Assembly (NCBI RefSeq): GCF_000241345.1
Contig: NZ_BAED01000034.1
Coordinates: 62,001-126,000, forward strand
DNA length: 64,000 nucleotides
Direction: 5' to 3'
DNA from: Gordonia amarae NBRC 15530
GTDB lineage: Bacteria; Actinomycetota; Actinomycetes; Mycobacteriales; Mycobacteriaceae
The notes beneath the pieces were generated by a model. That model was not told the DNA's origin, made no database searches, and saw nothing but the letters and a program-made list of their open reading frames with translations. Every line of letters starts with the position of its first letter. Positions within the stretch are counted from its first letter, which is position 1. A program made the position numbers and the translations under genes. Shown here piece after piece: positions 1-8,885 of the stretch.

Positions 1-1110
1 GGTGACCGCGAACGCCGTGGTGAACCCGGCTGTCGACGCGATGAAGCCGACCACGATCGGTCCGCTGACCGCCCCGAGATCCGACGCCATCGTGAACGCC
101 GCCAACGCCGAACCGCCACGGACGCGGTTGCCCAGCACATCGGCCAGCGTCGCCTGTTGGGTGGGCACGAACATGCCGGAGCCGAGCCCGGCCACCGCCG
201 ACACCGCCACCGTCACCATGATCGACGTGGTGAACCCCATGGCGGCGGTCGCGGCAGACACCACCAGCAGACCCGGCAGGATCAGGATCTTGCGGCCGTG
301 CGAGTCCGACAGCCTGCCGGCGGCCATGATCGCGACGACGTTTCCGGCGGCGTACGCGGCGAGCACCACCCCGGCCAGCGCGGCGTCCTCATCCAGACCG
401 TCGACGACGAACAGCGGCACCACCGCCACCCGCACACCGAACGACGCCCAGCCGTTGGCGAAGTTGGACACGAGCACCGCGCGGTAGGCACGGTTGCGCC
501 ACGCGGTCGCCAGCGCCACCGGCTCGCCGCCGCGCTGCGTACCGGGGCCGGCGGACTCGCCGTCGGCGCGCAGTTGGGTGGCCACGACGGCGGAGGCCAC
601 GAGCAGCGCGATCGCGTACACCACGAACGGCATCCGCAACCCGAAACCGACCAGCGCACTGCCGATCAGGGGTCCGCTGATGTTGCCGATCAGGAAGCCC
701 GCCGAGAAGTAGCCGGATACCCGGCCGCGGATGTCGTCGGGTGCCATCCGGATCAGCAGACCCATCGCCGACACCGTGAACATCGTCGACCCGATGCCGC
801 CGAGACCGCGGACCACCAGCAGTTGCCAATAGTTCTGGGCGAACGCGCAGGCCAGGGTGCTCACCGCCACGATGAGCAGCCCGATGAGGTAGACGCGGCG
901 CTCCCCCACCACCGAGATCAGCCGGCCGGCCGTGGGCGCGAAGAAGAGCCGCATCACCGCGAACGCCGACACCACTGCCGAGGCCGCGGTGATCCCGACG
1001 TCGAAGCTGCGGGCGAAGGTGGGCAGGGCGGGAGCGATCAGCCCGTATCCGAGTGCGATGACGACGTTGGCCGACAGCAGCACCCAGATGCCGCGGGGAA
1101 TGCGTCTCAC
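1..1110 (-). CDS. MFS transporter, 3' end beyond the window
   Basis: Major facilitator superfamily membrane transporter, probably a drug or metabolite exporter of the DHA1 type. 370 codons are visible, reading from a GTG start through alternating hydrophobic segments. A cytoplasmic-loop motif of the RxxGRxSD type is present (GRLSDSHGRK). A second characteristic stretch is FVPTQQATLADV. The start was chosen because the GTG directly abuts the TGA stop of the upstream patatin-like gene (TGAGTG), which points to translational coupling and one operon. The C-terminus lies outside the window, and the substrate cannot be inferred. Confidence 0.85.
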   Translation of the reverse strand, partial: MRRIPRGIWVLLSANVVIALGYGLIAPALPTFARSFDVGITAASAVVSAFAVMRLFFAPTAGRLISVVGERRVYLIGLLIVAVSTLACAFAQNYWQLLVVRGLGGIGSTMFTVSAMGLLIRMAPDDIRGRVSGYFSAGFLIGNISGPLIGSALVGFGLRMPFVVYAIALLVASAVVATQLRADGESAGPGTQRGGEPVALATAWRNRAYRAVLVSNFANGWASFGVRVAVVPLFVVDGLDEDAALAGVVLAAYAAGNVVAIMAAGRLSDSHGRKILILPGLLVVSAATAAMGFTTSIMVTVAVSAVAGLGSGMFVPTQQATLADVLGNRVRGGSALAAFTMASDLGAVSGPIVVGFIASTAGFTTAFAVT

Positions 1111-2232
1111 TCAGACCCGTTCCGGCAATTGGTCCAGCGCGGCCGCCGTGAGCGACCTACCGATCGCGATCAGCTCCGCGGCCTTGTGAAATTCCAAGGT
1201 GCGAGCGGCTTTTCGCGGGATGCGGATGAGCAGGTCGGGCGGATGCGAGGCGGTCTGGTAGCGGGCGAGCGCCTCCGACATGATGTCGAGCGAGCGGGTG
1301 AGCACCTCCACCTTGCCCATTCGCACCCGCGCCGGGTCGGTTTCGGGATCCGCGTCGGCGTCGGTCGGTACGAGCTCGGACGACCGGGTGTCGGAACTGT
1401 CGAGGTAGTCGGGGAACTCCACCCCGAACCGGTCCCGGACCGCTTTGACGAACTCGTTGTCGAGCAGCGGCGCGACGTTGCGGCGCACCACACCCCCGAC
1501 CAGTGAGCCCCGCGAGGCCCCTTCGTCCGGGCTGAAGTCGTTGCCGAGGATCACCCCGACGGTCACATCACTGGGCACCGCGACGGTCGGCGCCACCGGC
1601 AGCGGGTCGAGGATGCCGCCGTCGCCGAGGATGCGTCCCTGGTAGGAGTGCGGGCTGATCACGCCGGGGATCGCGATGGAGGCGCGGATCGCGTCGACGA
1701 GGCTGCCGCGCTGGTACCAGACCGAACGGCCGGCGGTGAGGTCGGTGGCCACCGCGGTGAAAGGGGTGGCAAGTTCCTCTATGGTGACCTCGCCCAGGAT
1801 CTCGCGGACCCGGGCCACCACCCGTTCGGCACCGATCACCCCCGATTTGGACAGCGACACGTCCATCAGCTTCACCAGGTCGAGCTGTGTCAGCGACGAC
1901 GCCCAGTCAACGAATTCGTCGAGTTTGCCCGCACAATGCAGCCCGCCGACCAGCGCACCCATCGACGATCCGGACACCGTGACGATCTCGTAGCCGCGGT
2001 CGCGGAGTTCTTCGATCACCCCGATGTGGGCGTAGCCGCGGGCGCCACCACTGCCGAGGGCCAGCGCCACCCGGGCGGGTTTGAACGGTTTGTCGGCGGT
2101 GGCGTCGGACACCTCGGCGCCCGGGCGCGGCGACACGTCGTCGCCGGGCTGTTTCACCACGGCGTTACCCGGGCGCTTTGCCACCGCGCCCGGGTTCCGC
2201 TGGGCTACTTCATTTCCGCTCGGCCTCGCCAT
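1111..2232 (-). CDS. patatin-like phospholipase family protein (RssA type)
   Basis: Serine acyl hydrolase of the patatin/RssA family, 373 residues. The patatin core starts near residue 54 with the glycine-rich oxyanion motif GSGGARG (60-66). The nucleophile elbow GSSMG follows (88-92, Ser90), and the catalytic Asp lies in GDGG (Asp204), so the Ser-Asp dyad is intact. The first 50 residues are low-complexity, with a loosely repeated Pro-Gly pattern, and are likely disordered. There is no signal peptide, so it is probably cytosolic or membrane-associated. It is the promoter-proximal gene of a two-gene operon with the MFS transporter. The lipid substrate is unknown. Confidence 0.88.
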   Translation of the reverse strand: MARPSGNEVAQRNPGAVAKRPGNAVVKQPGDDVSPRPGAEVSDATADKPFKPARVALALGSGGARGYAHIGVIEELRDRGYEIVTVSGSSMGALVGGLHCAGKLDEFVDWASSLTQLDLVKLMDVSLSKSGVIGAERVVARVREILGEVTIEELATPFTAVATDLTAGRSVWYQRGSLVDAIRASIAIPGVISPHSYQGRILGDGGILDPLPVAPTVAVPSDVTVGVILGNDFSPDEGASRGSLVGGVVRRNVAPLLDNEFVKAVRDRFGVEFPDYLDSSDTRSSELVPTDADADPETDPARVRMGKVEVLTRSLDIMSEALARYQTASHPPDLLIRIPRKAARTLEFHKAAELIAIGRSLTAAALDQLPERV

Positions 2233-2266
2233 GCGTCGAGACTAGCGGGCGCGGTATTGGGTGTGA

Positions 2267-3127
2267 TCAGGCGCGCACCACAAGCACCGGCACCTCGGCC
2301 GCCTGCAGCACCTTCTGGCTGGTGGAGCCGAGCAGCAGGCCCTTGAAACCACCGCGGCCACGGCTGCCGACGACGATCAGCGAGGCGTCCTCGCCGGCCG
2401 CGTCGAGCACGGCCTTGGCCGGTTCGTCGGGCAGGACAGCGTGCTGAACGGTCACGTCCGGGTAGTCGGCGGAGTAGCCGGCCAGACGCTCACCGAGCGC
2501 CTCCAGCGCCTCGTCGGACATCCGGGAGATCTCGTCGGGCTCGATGCCGTAGCCGTGCAGTGCGTCGGCGTCGAGCGGGGTCCAGGTGTGTACCGCCAGC
2601 AGCGGCACCCCACGCAGCGAGGCCTGCCGGAACGCCTCGGCCACCGCCGCATCGCTGACCGGCGAATCATCGACACCGACTACCACCGGACCGTCGCCAC
2701 CGTCGCCCGCGATGACCCCGACCCGGCCGTGCGCGTGCGCGGCGACGCTGGTGCTCACCGAGCCGAGGAACAGACCGCGGACGCTGCCGAGGTGCCGGGT
2801 GCCCAGCACGATGGCCGAGGCGTCCTTGCCGAGTTCGAGCAGCACATGCGCGGCGTCACCGTCGGTGATCGACCCCTGCGCGGTGACCGACGGAGCGGCT
2901 TCCTTAGCGACCGCCACGGCGGCGTTGACCGCGTCCGACGCGTCCTGACGGACCGCCTCGATGACGTCCTGCGGGATGATCAGGCCGGGGGCGTAGTTGC
3001 TCGTGCGGACGTCATAGACCCCGATGATCTTCAGGTCGGAACCTTCGAGTTCGGCGGTCCGTGCCGCCCAGCGCACCGCGCCCGTCGAAGCTTCGGATCC
3101 GTCGACGCCGACGAGGATCGCGTTCAT
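2267..3127 (-). CDS. universal stress protein, tandem UspA domains
   Basis: Two UspA domains in one 286-residue polypeptide, about residues 1-140 and 145-286. Both have the opening VGVDGS/VGVDDS motif, and the second keeps the ATP-binding G-x2-G-x9-G-S/T pattern (GSRGRGGFKGLLLGST). In mycobacteria such double-domain proteins are often induced by hypoxia or other stress. The start ATG at 3127 was chosen because MNAILVGVDGS is the typical N-terminus and a GGAGAG-type ribosome binding site sits just upstream. An in-frame extension to 3223 is not domain-like. Confidence 0.9.
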   Translation of the reverse strand: MNAILVGVDGSEASTGAVRWAARTAELEGSDLKIIGVYDVRTSNYAPGLIIPQDVIEAVRQDASDAVNAAVAVAKEAAPSVTAQGSITDGDAAHVLLELGKDASAIVLGTRHLGSVRGLFLGSVSTSVAAHAHGRVGVIAGDGGDGPVVVGVDDSPVSDAAVAEAFRQASLRGVPLLAVHTWTPLDADALHGYGIEPDEISRMSDEALEALGERLAGYSADYPDVTVQHAVLPDEPAKAVLDAAGEDASLIVVGSRGRGGFKGLLLGSTSQKVLQAAEVPVLVVRA

Positions 3128-3379
3128 GTGTGGCCTCACTCTCCGTTGATTCTCAGCCCTACCCTTCCATGATGCCCGCTCCCGACACCGGAGCCAAGGG
3201 GAGTTGGTCCTGATCAGGGGCACTTTTTGTCCGCGTAGACTGGTGTTCGGTACCGCGTTGCCGGGCCGTCACCGCACCGGTGATCGCCTGGGAGCGACCG
3301 CCTGTCGCACAGCGGGACCGCAGATCGTGCGACACCGCCCACCGGTCTCACCGGACACACAACCCTCAGGAAGCAGGCA

Positions 3380-3688
3380 ATGAGCACAGGGCAGCATCAC
3401 ACCGGGTCGGGATCCGACATCCGGCGCGCGGTGAGGCACGGGATCATCACCGTCGTCTTCGCGCTGGCCTGCTTCGCCGTGGCGGCGTTGTCCCAGAACC
3501 CGCTGCACGAGGCGATGATCGCCGCCGCGCCGGCGGTCATGTTCATCGGTGCGTTCAGCGCGCTGTGGGTCACCTTCCGCACGTGGCGTGCCGGTGGGCG
3601 CTGGCAGGTGTGGCAGGGTGCCTCGTGGTTTCTGCTCGCGGCGTCGGTGATGATGCTGATGGCCACCGCACCGGTGCTGCTGGACTGA
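3380..3688 (+). CDS. small membrane protein, three predicted TM segments
   Basis: A 102-residue protein of unknown function. After a short hydrophilic N-terminus it shows hydrophobic segments at roughly residues 22-40, 45-65 and 80-100. A ribosome binding site (AGGAAG) precedes the ATG. It lies between the divergent universal stress gene and the convergent zinc-free L31 gene. I do not recognise the family. Confidence 0.65.
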   Translation: MSTGQHHTGSGSDIRRAVRHGIITVVFALACFAVAALSQNPLHEAMIAAAPAVMFIGAFSALWVTFRTWRAGGRWQVWQGASWFLLAASVMMLMATAPVLLD

Positions 3689-3696
3689 GACCTGCC

Positions 3697-3954
3697 CTAG
3701 GTGGCCCGCGTGCGGTCACCGTACCGGCGGCGGAAGCGTTCCACCCGGCCGGCCCTGTCGACCGGCCGTGCATTGCCGGTCCAGAAGGGATGCGAGTCGC
3801 TGGTGACGTCGACGACGATCAGCGGGTAGGTGCGGCCGTCCGGCCACTCGACGGTCAGTTCGGAGGCCGCGGTCGAGCGGGTCAGGAACTGCCTGCCGGT
3901 GGTGGCGTCGCGGAACACGACGTGACGGTAGTCGGGGTGAATTCCGGATTTCAT
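3697..3954 (-). CDS. rpmE2: 50S ribosomal protein L31 type B (zinc-independent)
   Basis: 85-residue L31 paralogue of the C-minus type. It begins [10 protein letters not shown] and continues with the typical VVFRDATTG and SHPFWTG segments, but it has none of the cysteines of zinc-binding L31. Such paralogues replace the zinc form under zinc limitation and are normally Zur-controlled. Its ATG overlaps the stop of mrf by 4 bp (ATGA, 3951-3954), so it is the second gene of a mrf-rpmE2 operon. A longer in-frame start at 4065 lies inside mrf and is rejected. Confidence 0.93.
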   Translation of the reverse strand: MKSGIHPDYRHVVFRDATTGRQFLTRSTAASELTVEWPDGRTYPLIVVDVTSDSHPFWTGNARPVDRAGRVERFRRRYGDRTRAT

Positions 3955-5279
3955 TGTTGCCCTTTCGGTTTCATGGAGTTGTCGGACGCCTGGTCCGGAG
4001 TGCGGAGGTCCTCCCGGCACGGGTCGGCGTGTTCGAGCCCGAACGGGTCGTCGTAGGCCATCCACAGGACCTGCCCCTGGGCCATCTCGTCGTCGGTGAG
4101 GCAGGCGCGGCGCAGCGCGGTGCGAATGCGGTCGGGATCAGCCCGGTACGCGAGGATCACAATGCTGGAGTGCCGGTCGCCGTACTCGTCGTCCCAGCGC
4201 AGCGCCGCCATCGCGCGGTGTGCGGGTTCGGCCGTATCGAGTTCGTCGTCGTCCATGGCCGCCAGCCACGGCGCCCCGGCATCCACACGCAGCCCACCAC
4301 CGGCCGACTCCAGCCACAGCGCGCGGTTGGGTTGCGTTGCCAGCCAAAGCCTTCCGCGCGCACGAACCACGCCGTCGAGCAACTCGTCGACGGCCTCGTG
4401 CAGCCGTCCCGGGTGAAAGGGACGTTGCGCCCAGAACTCGAACAACATCACACCGCAGTCCTCATGCAGCGGCGGGCTGCCACGCAGCAGCGAATCGAAG
4501 GGACCCGCGATCCGGCCGTGCGGGGTATCGTCGGGTATCGCCGCCAGCAGTACGGCCGCGACCTGCGGGGTGAACGGGCGTTGGGGTATCTCCATCACCA
4601 TCGCGGCCCCCGGCGCGAGGCGTTTGAGCACCGCTGCGGTGCGCGCGGTGAGCCAGGCATCGCGTGCGGCCGCGTCGCAACCGGCGATGATCAGCGCGTC
4701 GGCGAATTCGACCTGTCCGACGGCGACCTGCGCGAGAGTGCGTTCATCCTCGCTCACCGCAGCCGCGAGGCCGGCCTCGGCCATCGTGATATCGCCCGTG
4801 GCGGCCTCCAGCCAGTCCATCTCCGCCACACACGCAATCGTCATCGACACCCGCACCTCGTGGGCCGCCGGGGCGTCGACGAATCCGGGCATCCCGGTGA
4901 CGACGACGTTCTCGACAGCCCAGGTGACCGCTTCGGGTTCGAGTGCAGGATCGAGCGCGACGACGACGGCGGCCACACCGTCACGGCGATGAAGTTGCCG
5001 CAGCAGCGGCAACAGGTCCGCGCGAACCGTGCAGGACCCACACGCGTGTTCGAGTTCGACGGTGCCGACCACGGTGTGCTCGCCGGTACGCACGGTCCGG
5101 GTCACCATGCCTGATCCGAGTTGTGACAGGTCGTATCCGACCACCGGCACCGCGGCGCCCGTCGCCGTCTGTGTCGCCGCGGCAACAGCGTCGGACACCC
5201 GCGCGATGGCGCCCCGGTCGAGCCCGGTGACCAACACCACCGGCGTGCGCGGACCAGAGTTATTGGGTTTGATTTCCAT
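3951..5279 (-). CDS. mrf: CobW-type GTPase Mrf, ribosome hibernation factor-recruiting protein
   Basis: 442-residue member of the CobW/COG0523-related family that travels with zinc-free ribosomal proteins. In mycobacteria Mrf recruits hibernation factor Mpy to zinc-depleted C-minus ribosomes. Visible features are an N-terminal nucleotide-fold strand ([10 protein letters not shown], without a classical GxGKT loop), a CGSC motif in HACGSCTVR, and a CobW C-terminal-like domain near residues 330-425. It runs divergently from rpmB-rpmG-rpsN, with a Zur-like palindrome between. The start is uncertain: ATG 5279 (MEIKPNNSG) is preferred, with an in-frame ATG at 5306 possible. Confidence 0.88.
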   Translation of the reverse strand: MEIKPNNSGPRTPVVLVTGLDRGAIARVSDAVAAATQTATGAAVPVVGYDLSQLGSGMVTRTVRTGEHTVVGTVELEHACGSCTVRADLLPLLRQLHRRDGVAAVVVALDPALEPEAVTWAVENVVVTGMPGFVDAPAAHEVRVSMTIACVAEMDWLEAATGDITMAEAGLAAAVSEDERTLAQVAVGQVEFADALIIAGCDAAARDAWLTARTAAVLKRLAPGAAMVMEIPQRPFTPQVAAVLLAAIPDDTPHGRIAGPFDSLLRGSPPLHEDCGVMLFEFWAQRPFHPGRLHEAVDELLDGVVRARGRLWLATQPNRALWLESAGGGLRVDAGAPWLAAMDDDELDTAEPAHRAMAALRWDDEYGDRHSSIVILAYRADPDRIRTALRRACLTDDEMAQGQVLWMAYDDPFGLEHADPCREDLRTPDQASDNSMKPKGQQ

Positions 5280-5313
5280 TTGCACGACGGAGACGCTACC
5301 GTGCATCCGGCAC

Positions 5314-5336
5314 TAATGCCAATCATTACCAATAAC
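5314..5336. promoter_or_regulatory. Zur-like operator in the divergent mrf / rpmB promoter
   Basis: AT-rich interrupted palindrome, TAATGCCAATCATTACCAAT, in an otherwise GC-rich region. It lies 18 bp upstream of rpmB and about 35 bp upstream of mrf. It resembles actinobacterial zinc-uptake-regulator boxes, and the flanking genes are the classical Zur-repressed zinc-sparing ribosomal set. Binding is inferred. Confidence 0.7.
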
Positions 5337-5353
5337 TCGCCAGAGGAGGTCAC

Positions 5354-5590
5354 ATGTCCGCACACTGCCAGGTCACCGGACGCAGTCCCGGTTTCGGCAA
5401 GCAGGTGTCCCACTCGCACAAGCGAACTACGCGCCGCTGGAACCCGAACATCCAGCGACGCCGCTACTACCTGCCCGCCGAGGACCGGTATGTGACCCTG
5501 CGGGTGTCGGCCAAGGGCATCAAGACCATCGACCGTGACGGCATCGAAGCGGTGGTTGCCCGCATCCGGTCCCGGGGGGAGAAACTCTGA
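5354..5590 (+). CDS. rpmB: 50S ribosomal protein L28, zinc-independent paralogue
   Basis: 78-residue L28 with the family signature [17 protein letters not shown] followed by RRWNPNIQ. The N-terminus starts [10 protein letters not shown]. It carries a single cysteine rather than the paired cysteines of zinc-binding L28 forms, consistent with a zinc-sparing copy. A strong AGGAGGT ribosome binding site precedes the ATG. Its TGA overlaps the ATG of rpmG by one base (TGATG), so the three rightward ribosomal genes are translationally chained. Confidence 0.93.
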   Translation: MSAHCQVTGRSPGFGKQVSHSHKRTTRRWNPNIQRRRYYLPAEDRYVTLRVSAKGIKTIDRDGIEAVVARIRSRGEKL

Positions 5591-5754
5591 TGTCCGGCAA
5601 CGATATCCGGCCCATCGTCAAACTCCGGTCCACCGCGGATACCGGCTACACCTACGTGACGCGCAAGAACCGCCGCAACGATCCGGACCGGATCGTACTG
5701 CGCAAGTACGACCCGATCGCCCGTCGGCACGTCGATTTCAGGGAGGACCGCTGA
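5590..5754 (+). CDS. rpmG: 50S ribosomal protein L33, zinc-independent paralogue
   Basis: 54 residues, beginning [19 protein letters not shown] and containing the L33 core [15 protein letters not shown] and LRKYDP. The CxxC pairs of zinc-binding L33 are absent. It overlaps both neighbours by one base through TGATG junctions (5588-5592 with rpmB, 5752-5756 with rpsN), so it depends on coupled translation. Confidence 0.92.
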   Translation: MSGNDIRPIVKLRSTADTGYTYVTRKNRRNDPDRIVLRKYDPIARRHVDFREDR

Positions 5755-6059
5755 TGGCCAAGAAATCCAAGATCGTCCGCAACGAGCAGCGACGTGTCAC
5801 CGTGGCCCGCTACGCCGGGCGACGCGCCGAGCTCAAACGCATCATCGCGGACCCGGCATCCGACCCCCGCCGGAAATCGATTGCGCAACAGAAGCTCCAG
5901 CGCCTGCCACGCGATGCCAGCCCCACCCGGTTGCGCAATCGCGATGCCGTCGACGGCCGGCCCCGCGGCTACCTGCGCAAGGCCGGACTGTCCCGGGTGC
6001 GTTTTCGCGAACTCGCACACCGGGGAGAACTGCCCGGCATCGCCAAATCCAGCTGGTGA
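5754..6059 (+). CDS. rpsN: 30S ribosomal protein S14, zinc-independent paralogue
   Basis: 101-residue long-form S14 starting [14 protein letters not shown]. The C-terminal signature [21 protein letters not shown] is intact, and the zinc-ribbon cysteines of the short S14 are lacking. A long S14 of this kind replaces the zinc-binding S14 when zinc is scarce. It is third in the rpmB-rpmG-rpsN chain, its ATG overlapping the rpmG stop. The S18 paralogue that often closes this cluster is not present downstream. Confidence 0.93.
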   Translation: MAKKSKIVRNEQRRVTVARYAGRRAELKRIIADPASDPRRKSIAQQKLQRLPRDASPTRLRNRDAVDGRPRGYLRKAGLSRVRFRELAHRGELPGIAKSSW

Positions 6060-6085
6060 CCACCACTCTCGCTCCAGGAGACCCG

Positions 6086-6121
6086 ATGGCATTGCTGCCC
6101 TTCGCCTCCCACGGAAAATAG
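6086..6121 (+). other. 11-codon ORF after rpsN
   Basis: A short reading frame (MALLPFASHGK) starts 27 bp after the rpsN stop with a good CCAGGAG site 5 bp upstream of the ATG. It occupies the place where rpsR2 usually lies in related clusters. It may be a vestige or a micropeptide; nothing shows that it is functional. Confidence 0.3.
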
Positions 6122-6125
6122 CCGT

Positions 6126-7925
6126 TCACTCGGCGGCGCGCATATCCAGGCTGATCTCCTCGGCATCGAGCTGGGCGAGTTCCCGGGTGAGCAGACCCGA
6201 ACTGTAGACGCCGGATTCGCGATGCCGCAGCAGGATCTCGCGTTGCGCGGCGATGATCGCGCGGCGGATCCGGGTGTATTCGGCGCCGACCTGCGCCGGC
6301 GACATCCGGGTGTCGTCGTCCTCGTCGTCGGCCTGCTTCTGCTCGTCGGCGCGTTGCGTCCACTGCACGACCCGGGCCCGCAGGGCGGGTGATTCGCGCA
6401 CCGCCGGCGACTCGGCGATCACCCTGCTCGCCGCGACGCCCATCTCGCGGCGCAGCCTGGCCCGGCCCGCGGCCCGGTTCTGCGACATGTCCCGCAGCGT
6501 GAGCCGCTTGATGAGCAGCGGCAGCGATCCGCCCTGGATGAGCAACGACAGCGCGGCCACCACGAAGGCGATGAGCACCAGCATCGGGCGTGCCTGGGTG
6601 TCGGCCGGCAGGGTCTGCGCCGCGGCGAGGGTGACCACGCCGCGCATCCCGGCCCAGATGATGATGGTGGCCTCGGCCTTGCCCATCGGTGCCGCCAGCA
6701 CGTAGTCGATGTCGGCGAGCCGCCGCGTCAGTCGCGAGTCGTACAGCGCGGCGGTGTCGGCCGAGACGTTGCTCAGGTCGGCCTCGCCGAGTCCATCCAG
6801 GCGCCTGCGGCGCAACCGCCGCCGCACGCCCGGTGCGGTTTTCCTGCTCCGTTCGGCATTGCCGAACTCCAGCCTGCGGGCATGCACCGCCTCGCTCGCG
6901 TCGGCGAGGATCTCCCGTTGCCCGGACCGTCGTCTGGCCTTGCGTTTGAGCAGCCACACCAATGGCACGACATACATCGCGCGGATCGCCGTGATCACCA
7001 GCAGGGCGGCGACGCCGATCCCTATGGCCGCCAGGACACCGGTGTGGTCGCGCTGCGCGTCGCGGACCAGTCCGTACAGCTCCAGCCCCATCACCAGGAA
7101 CACCCCGCCCTCGAGGATCAGCTCGATGGTCCGCCAGTTCTGGCGATCGGAGAAGCGGTGCTGCGGAGTGAGGTATTTGACGGCGCCGGTGCCGGTGACC
7201 AGACCGGCGGTGACGGCCGCGACCAGACCGGAGGCGCCCAGTTCCTCCGCGGGCAGGTAGGCCAGGAACGGCACGGTGAATGAGATCGCCGTGTTGACCG
7301 TCGCATTACGGACCAGGGAGCCCACACGCAGGTTCACCACGCCGACGACACCGCCGACGACCACCGCCGCGAGCACCGCGTACACGAAGTTCGCCGCCAC
7401 CCCCGCGAACGAGATCGACGACGCGGTGGCCGCGACGGCCGCCCGCAGCAGCACCAGCGCGCTCGCATCGTTGAGCATGCTCTCACCCTCGAGAACGGCG
7501 ATGACCCGGCTCGGCGCGCCCACCCGTTTGGCGATCGAGGTGGCGACCGCGTCGGTGGGGCTGACGATGGCGCCGAGGGCGATGCCGGTGGCGATGTCGA
7601 GTTCGGGGATCAGCCAGGTGAAGAAGAAGCCCAGGGCGACGGCACTGACCAGGACCAGCAAGAATGACAACGCGCTGATGGTGCCGAGTTCGCGGCGGAA
7701 GTCCATCGCGGGCATCGACACGGCCGCCGAGTACAGCAGCGGCGGCAGCACGCCGACGAGAATCCATTCGGGGTCGAGTTCGATCTCGGGGACCATCGGC
7801 AGGATGCCGACGATCGCACCGGTCACCACCAGGATCAGGGGCGGGGATATCCGGATGCGGGGACCGATCTCCTGTGCCAGGGCCACGACGAGAATCCCTA
7901 CGACAACGACGAGAATCTTCTCCAT
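6126..7925 (-). CDS. Na+/H+ antiporter, CPA1 (NhaP-like) family
   Basis: 599-residue monovalent cation/proton antiporter with about 12 hydrophobic segments. The CPA1 ion-binding motifs are present: SPTDAVA at residues 122-128 (Asp125) and ESMLNDAS at 148-155 with the Asn-Asp pair. A basic cytoplasmic insertion of about 100 residues (near 320-410, rich in RRR runs) precedes the last membrane segments, and a charged cytoplasmic tail follows. Roles in pH and sodium tolerance are expected for the family. It stands alone, convergent with the ribosomal cluster and divergent from the next gene. Confidence 0.9.
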   Translation of the reverse strand: MEKILVVVVGILVVALAQEIGPRIRISPPLILVVTGAIVGILPMVPEIELDPEWILVGVLPPLLYSAAVSMPAMDFRRELGTISALSFLLVLVSAVALGFFFTWLIPELDIATGIALGAIVSPTDAVATSIAKRVGAPSRVIAVLEGESMLNDASALVLLRAAVAATASSISFAGVAANFVYAVLAAVVVGGVVGVVNLRVGSLVRNATVNTAISFTVPFLAYLPAEELGASGLVAAVTAGLVTGTGAVKYLTPQHRFSDRQNWRTIELILEGGVFLVMGLELYGLVRDAQRDHTGVLAAIGIGVAALLVITAIRAMYVVPLVWLLKRKARRRSGQREILADASEAVHARRLEFGNAERSRKTAPGVRRRLRRRRLDGLGEADLSNVSADTAALYDSRLTRRLADIDYVLAAPMGKAEATIIIWAGMRGVVTLAAAQTLPADTQARPMLVLIAFVVAALSLLIQGGSLPLLIKRLTLRDMSQNRAAGRARLRREMGVAASRVIAESPAVRESPALRARVVQWTQRADEQKQADDEDDDTRMSPAQVGAEYTRIRRAIIAAQREILLRHRESGVYSSGLLTRELAQLDAEEISLDMRAAE

Positions 7926-8063
7926 CGCTCCATTGTCTCAGGGCGCCGGGAGCCCGGATGGTCACGAAGACACATCAGGTATCCGTCTCTGCTCGCAGAA
8001 CCGCCGGCGGGCTTCTAACGTTGGTCGGGTGTCCGTCCGGGTAGAGGGAGGTGACCGGCACCG

Positions 8064-8879
8064 GTGAGCACGATGTTCTCACGGCTCGACTACATCGATG
8101 CCGCCCGCAACGCCTGCGATCAGTTCCTCGCCCTGACGGCGTCACTGCCCGACCCCGATGTGCCGCTGACCGTCAATCCCGCGCTCAGCGTGTGCGAATG
8201 CGTCAGCCAGGTCTCGCGCACCCCGTCCTGGTTGCTGGCCCTGGCCACCGACGCCCGATCGTGGTCGGGTGACCCCGAGGACATGCCGACGAACGGGGTC
8301 GGGGGGATCGACACGATCCGGGCCCGCCACGTCGGCGCCTGCGTCGACCAGCTCCGCACCGATCTCGACATCCTGCTCGACACGGTGAAGAACATGAGCG
8401 CACAGGTGGCGTGTGCGGTGCTCTCCGACGGGTCCAAGGTGCGTAGCGATGCCGCGCTGGGCATCCTGATCGGTGAGCTGCTGATCCGCGGCCACGACAT
8501 CGCGCGCACCCTCAGGCTGCCGTGGAGCATCCCTCCGGATTCGGTTCCGCTGGTCGCGCGTGGCCGCCACCAGGTGCTGCCGCGCTGGCTCGACACCGAG
8601 GCGTGCAGCGGCCACACGGCCACCTACGAGATCCGGCTGCGCGGCACCGACGAGCGGTATCTGTACGAGTTCACCGACGGGAAACTGGCCGTCAATCCGG
8701 GCGAGCCGCGGCCCGTCGACGCGCACATGCGGATCGATCCGGTGACCGCGCTGCTGATGTCCTATAACCGGTACTCGCCGACGCGGGCGGTGCTCACCGG
8801 CCGCGCCGTGGCCTGGGGCCCGCGGCCGTGGCTGCTGCGATCGATGCCCGCCAAGTTCCGCACCCAGGCCACGCCCTAG
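8064..8879 (+). CDS. DinB/mycothiol-dependent maleylpyruvate isomerase-like protein with C-terminal SCP2-like domain
   Basis: 271 residues. The N-terminal two thirds match the four-helix DinB/MDMPI_N family seen in mycothiol-dependent isomerases: YIDAARNACDQFLAL at the start, and GELLIRGHDIARTLRLPW carrying the conserved His. The C-terminal part (from about 195) resembles the SCP2/MDMPI_C fold (YEIRLRGTDERYLYEF, DAHMRIDPVTALLMSYNR). Actual maleylpyruvate isomerase activity is not implied. The GTG start is chosen from the GAGGGAGGTGACC site upstream. It converges on the DEAD-box helicase gene. Confidence 0.78.
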   Translation: MSTMFSRLDYIDAARNACDQFLALTASLPDPDVPLTVNPALSVCECVSQVSRTPSWLLALATDARSWSGDPEDMPTNGVGGIDTIRARHVGACVDQLRTDLDILLDTVKNMSAQVACAVLSDGSKVRSDAALGILIGELLIRGHDIARTLRLPWSIPPDSVPLVARGRHQVLPRWLDTEACSGHTATYEIRLRGTDERYLYEFTDGKLAVNPGEPRPVDAHMRIDPVTALLMSYNRYSPTRAVLTGRAVAWGPRPWLLRSMPAKFRTQATP

Positions 8880-8885
8880 GTTGTC

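Noticed and set aside
157..1506. Long plus-strand frame (449 codons) opposite the MFS and patatin genes
   Set aside because: His/Arg/Gly-rich composition with no domain; it is antisense to two genes with clear motifs.
3209..3234. CCTGATCAGG palindrome and GGGGCACTTTTTGTCCGC as a possible DosR box before the universal stress gene
   Set aside because: The DosR consensus is broken by an extra base and mismatched arms; not strong enough to report as a site.
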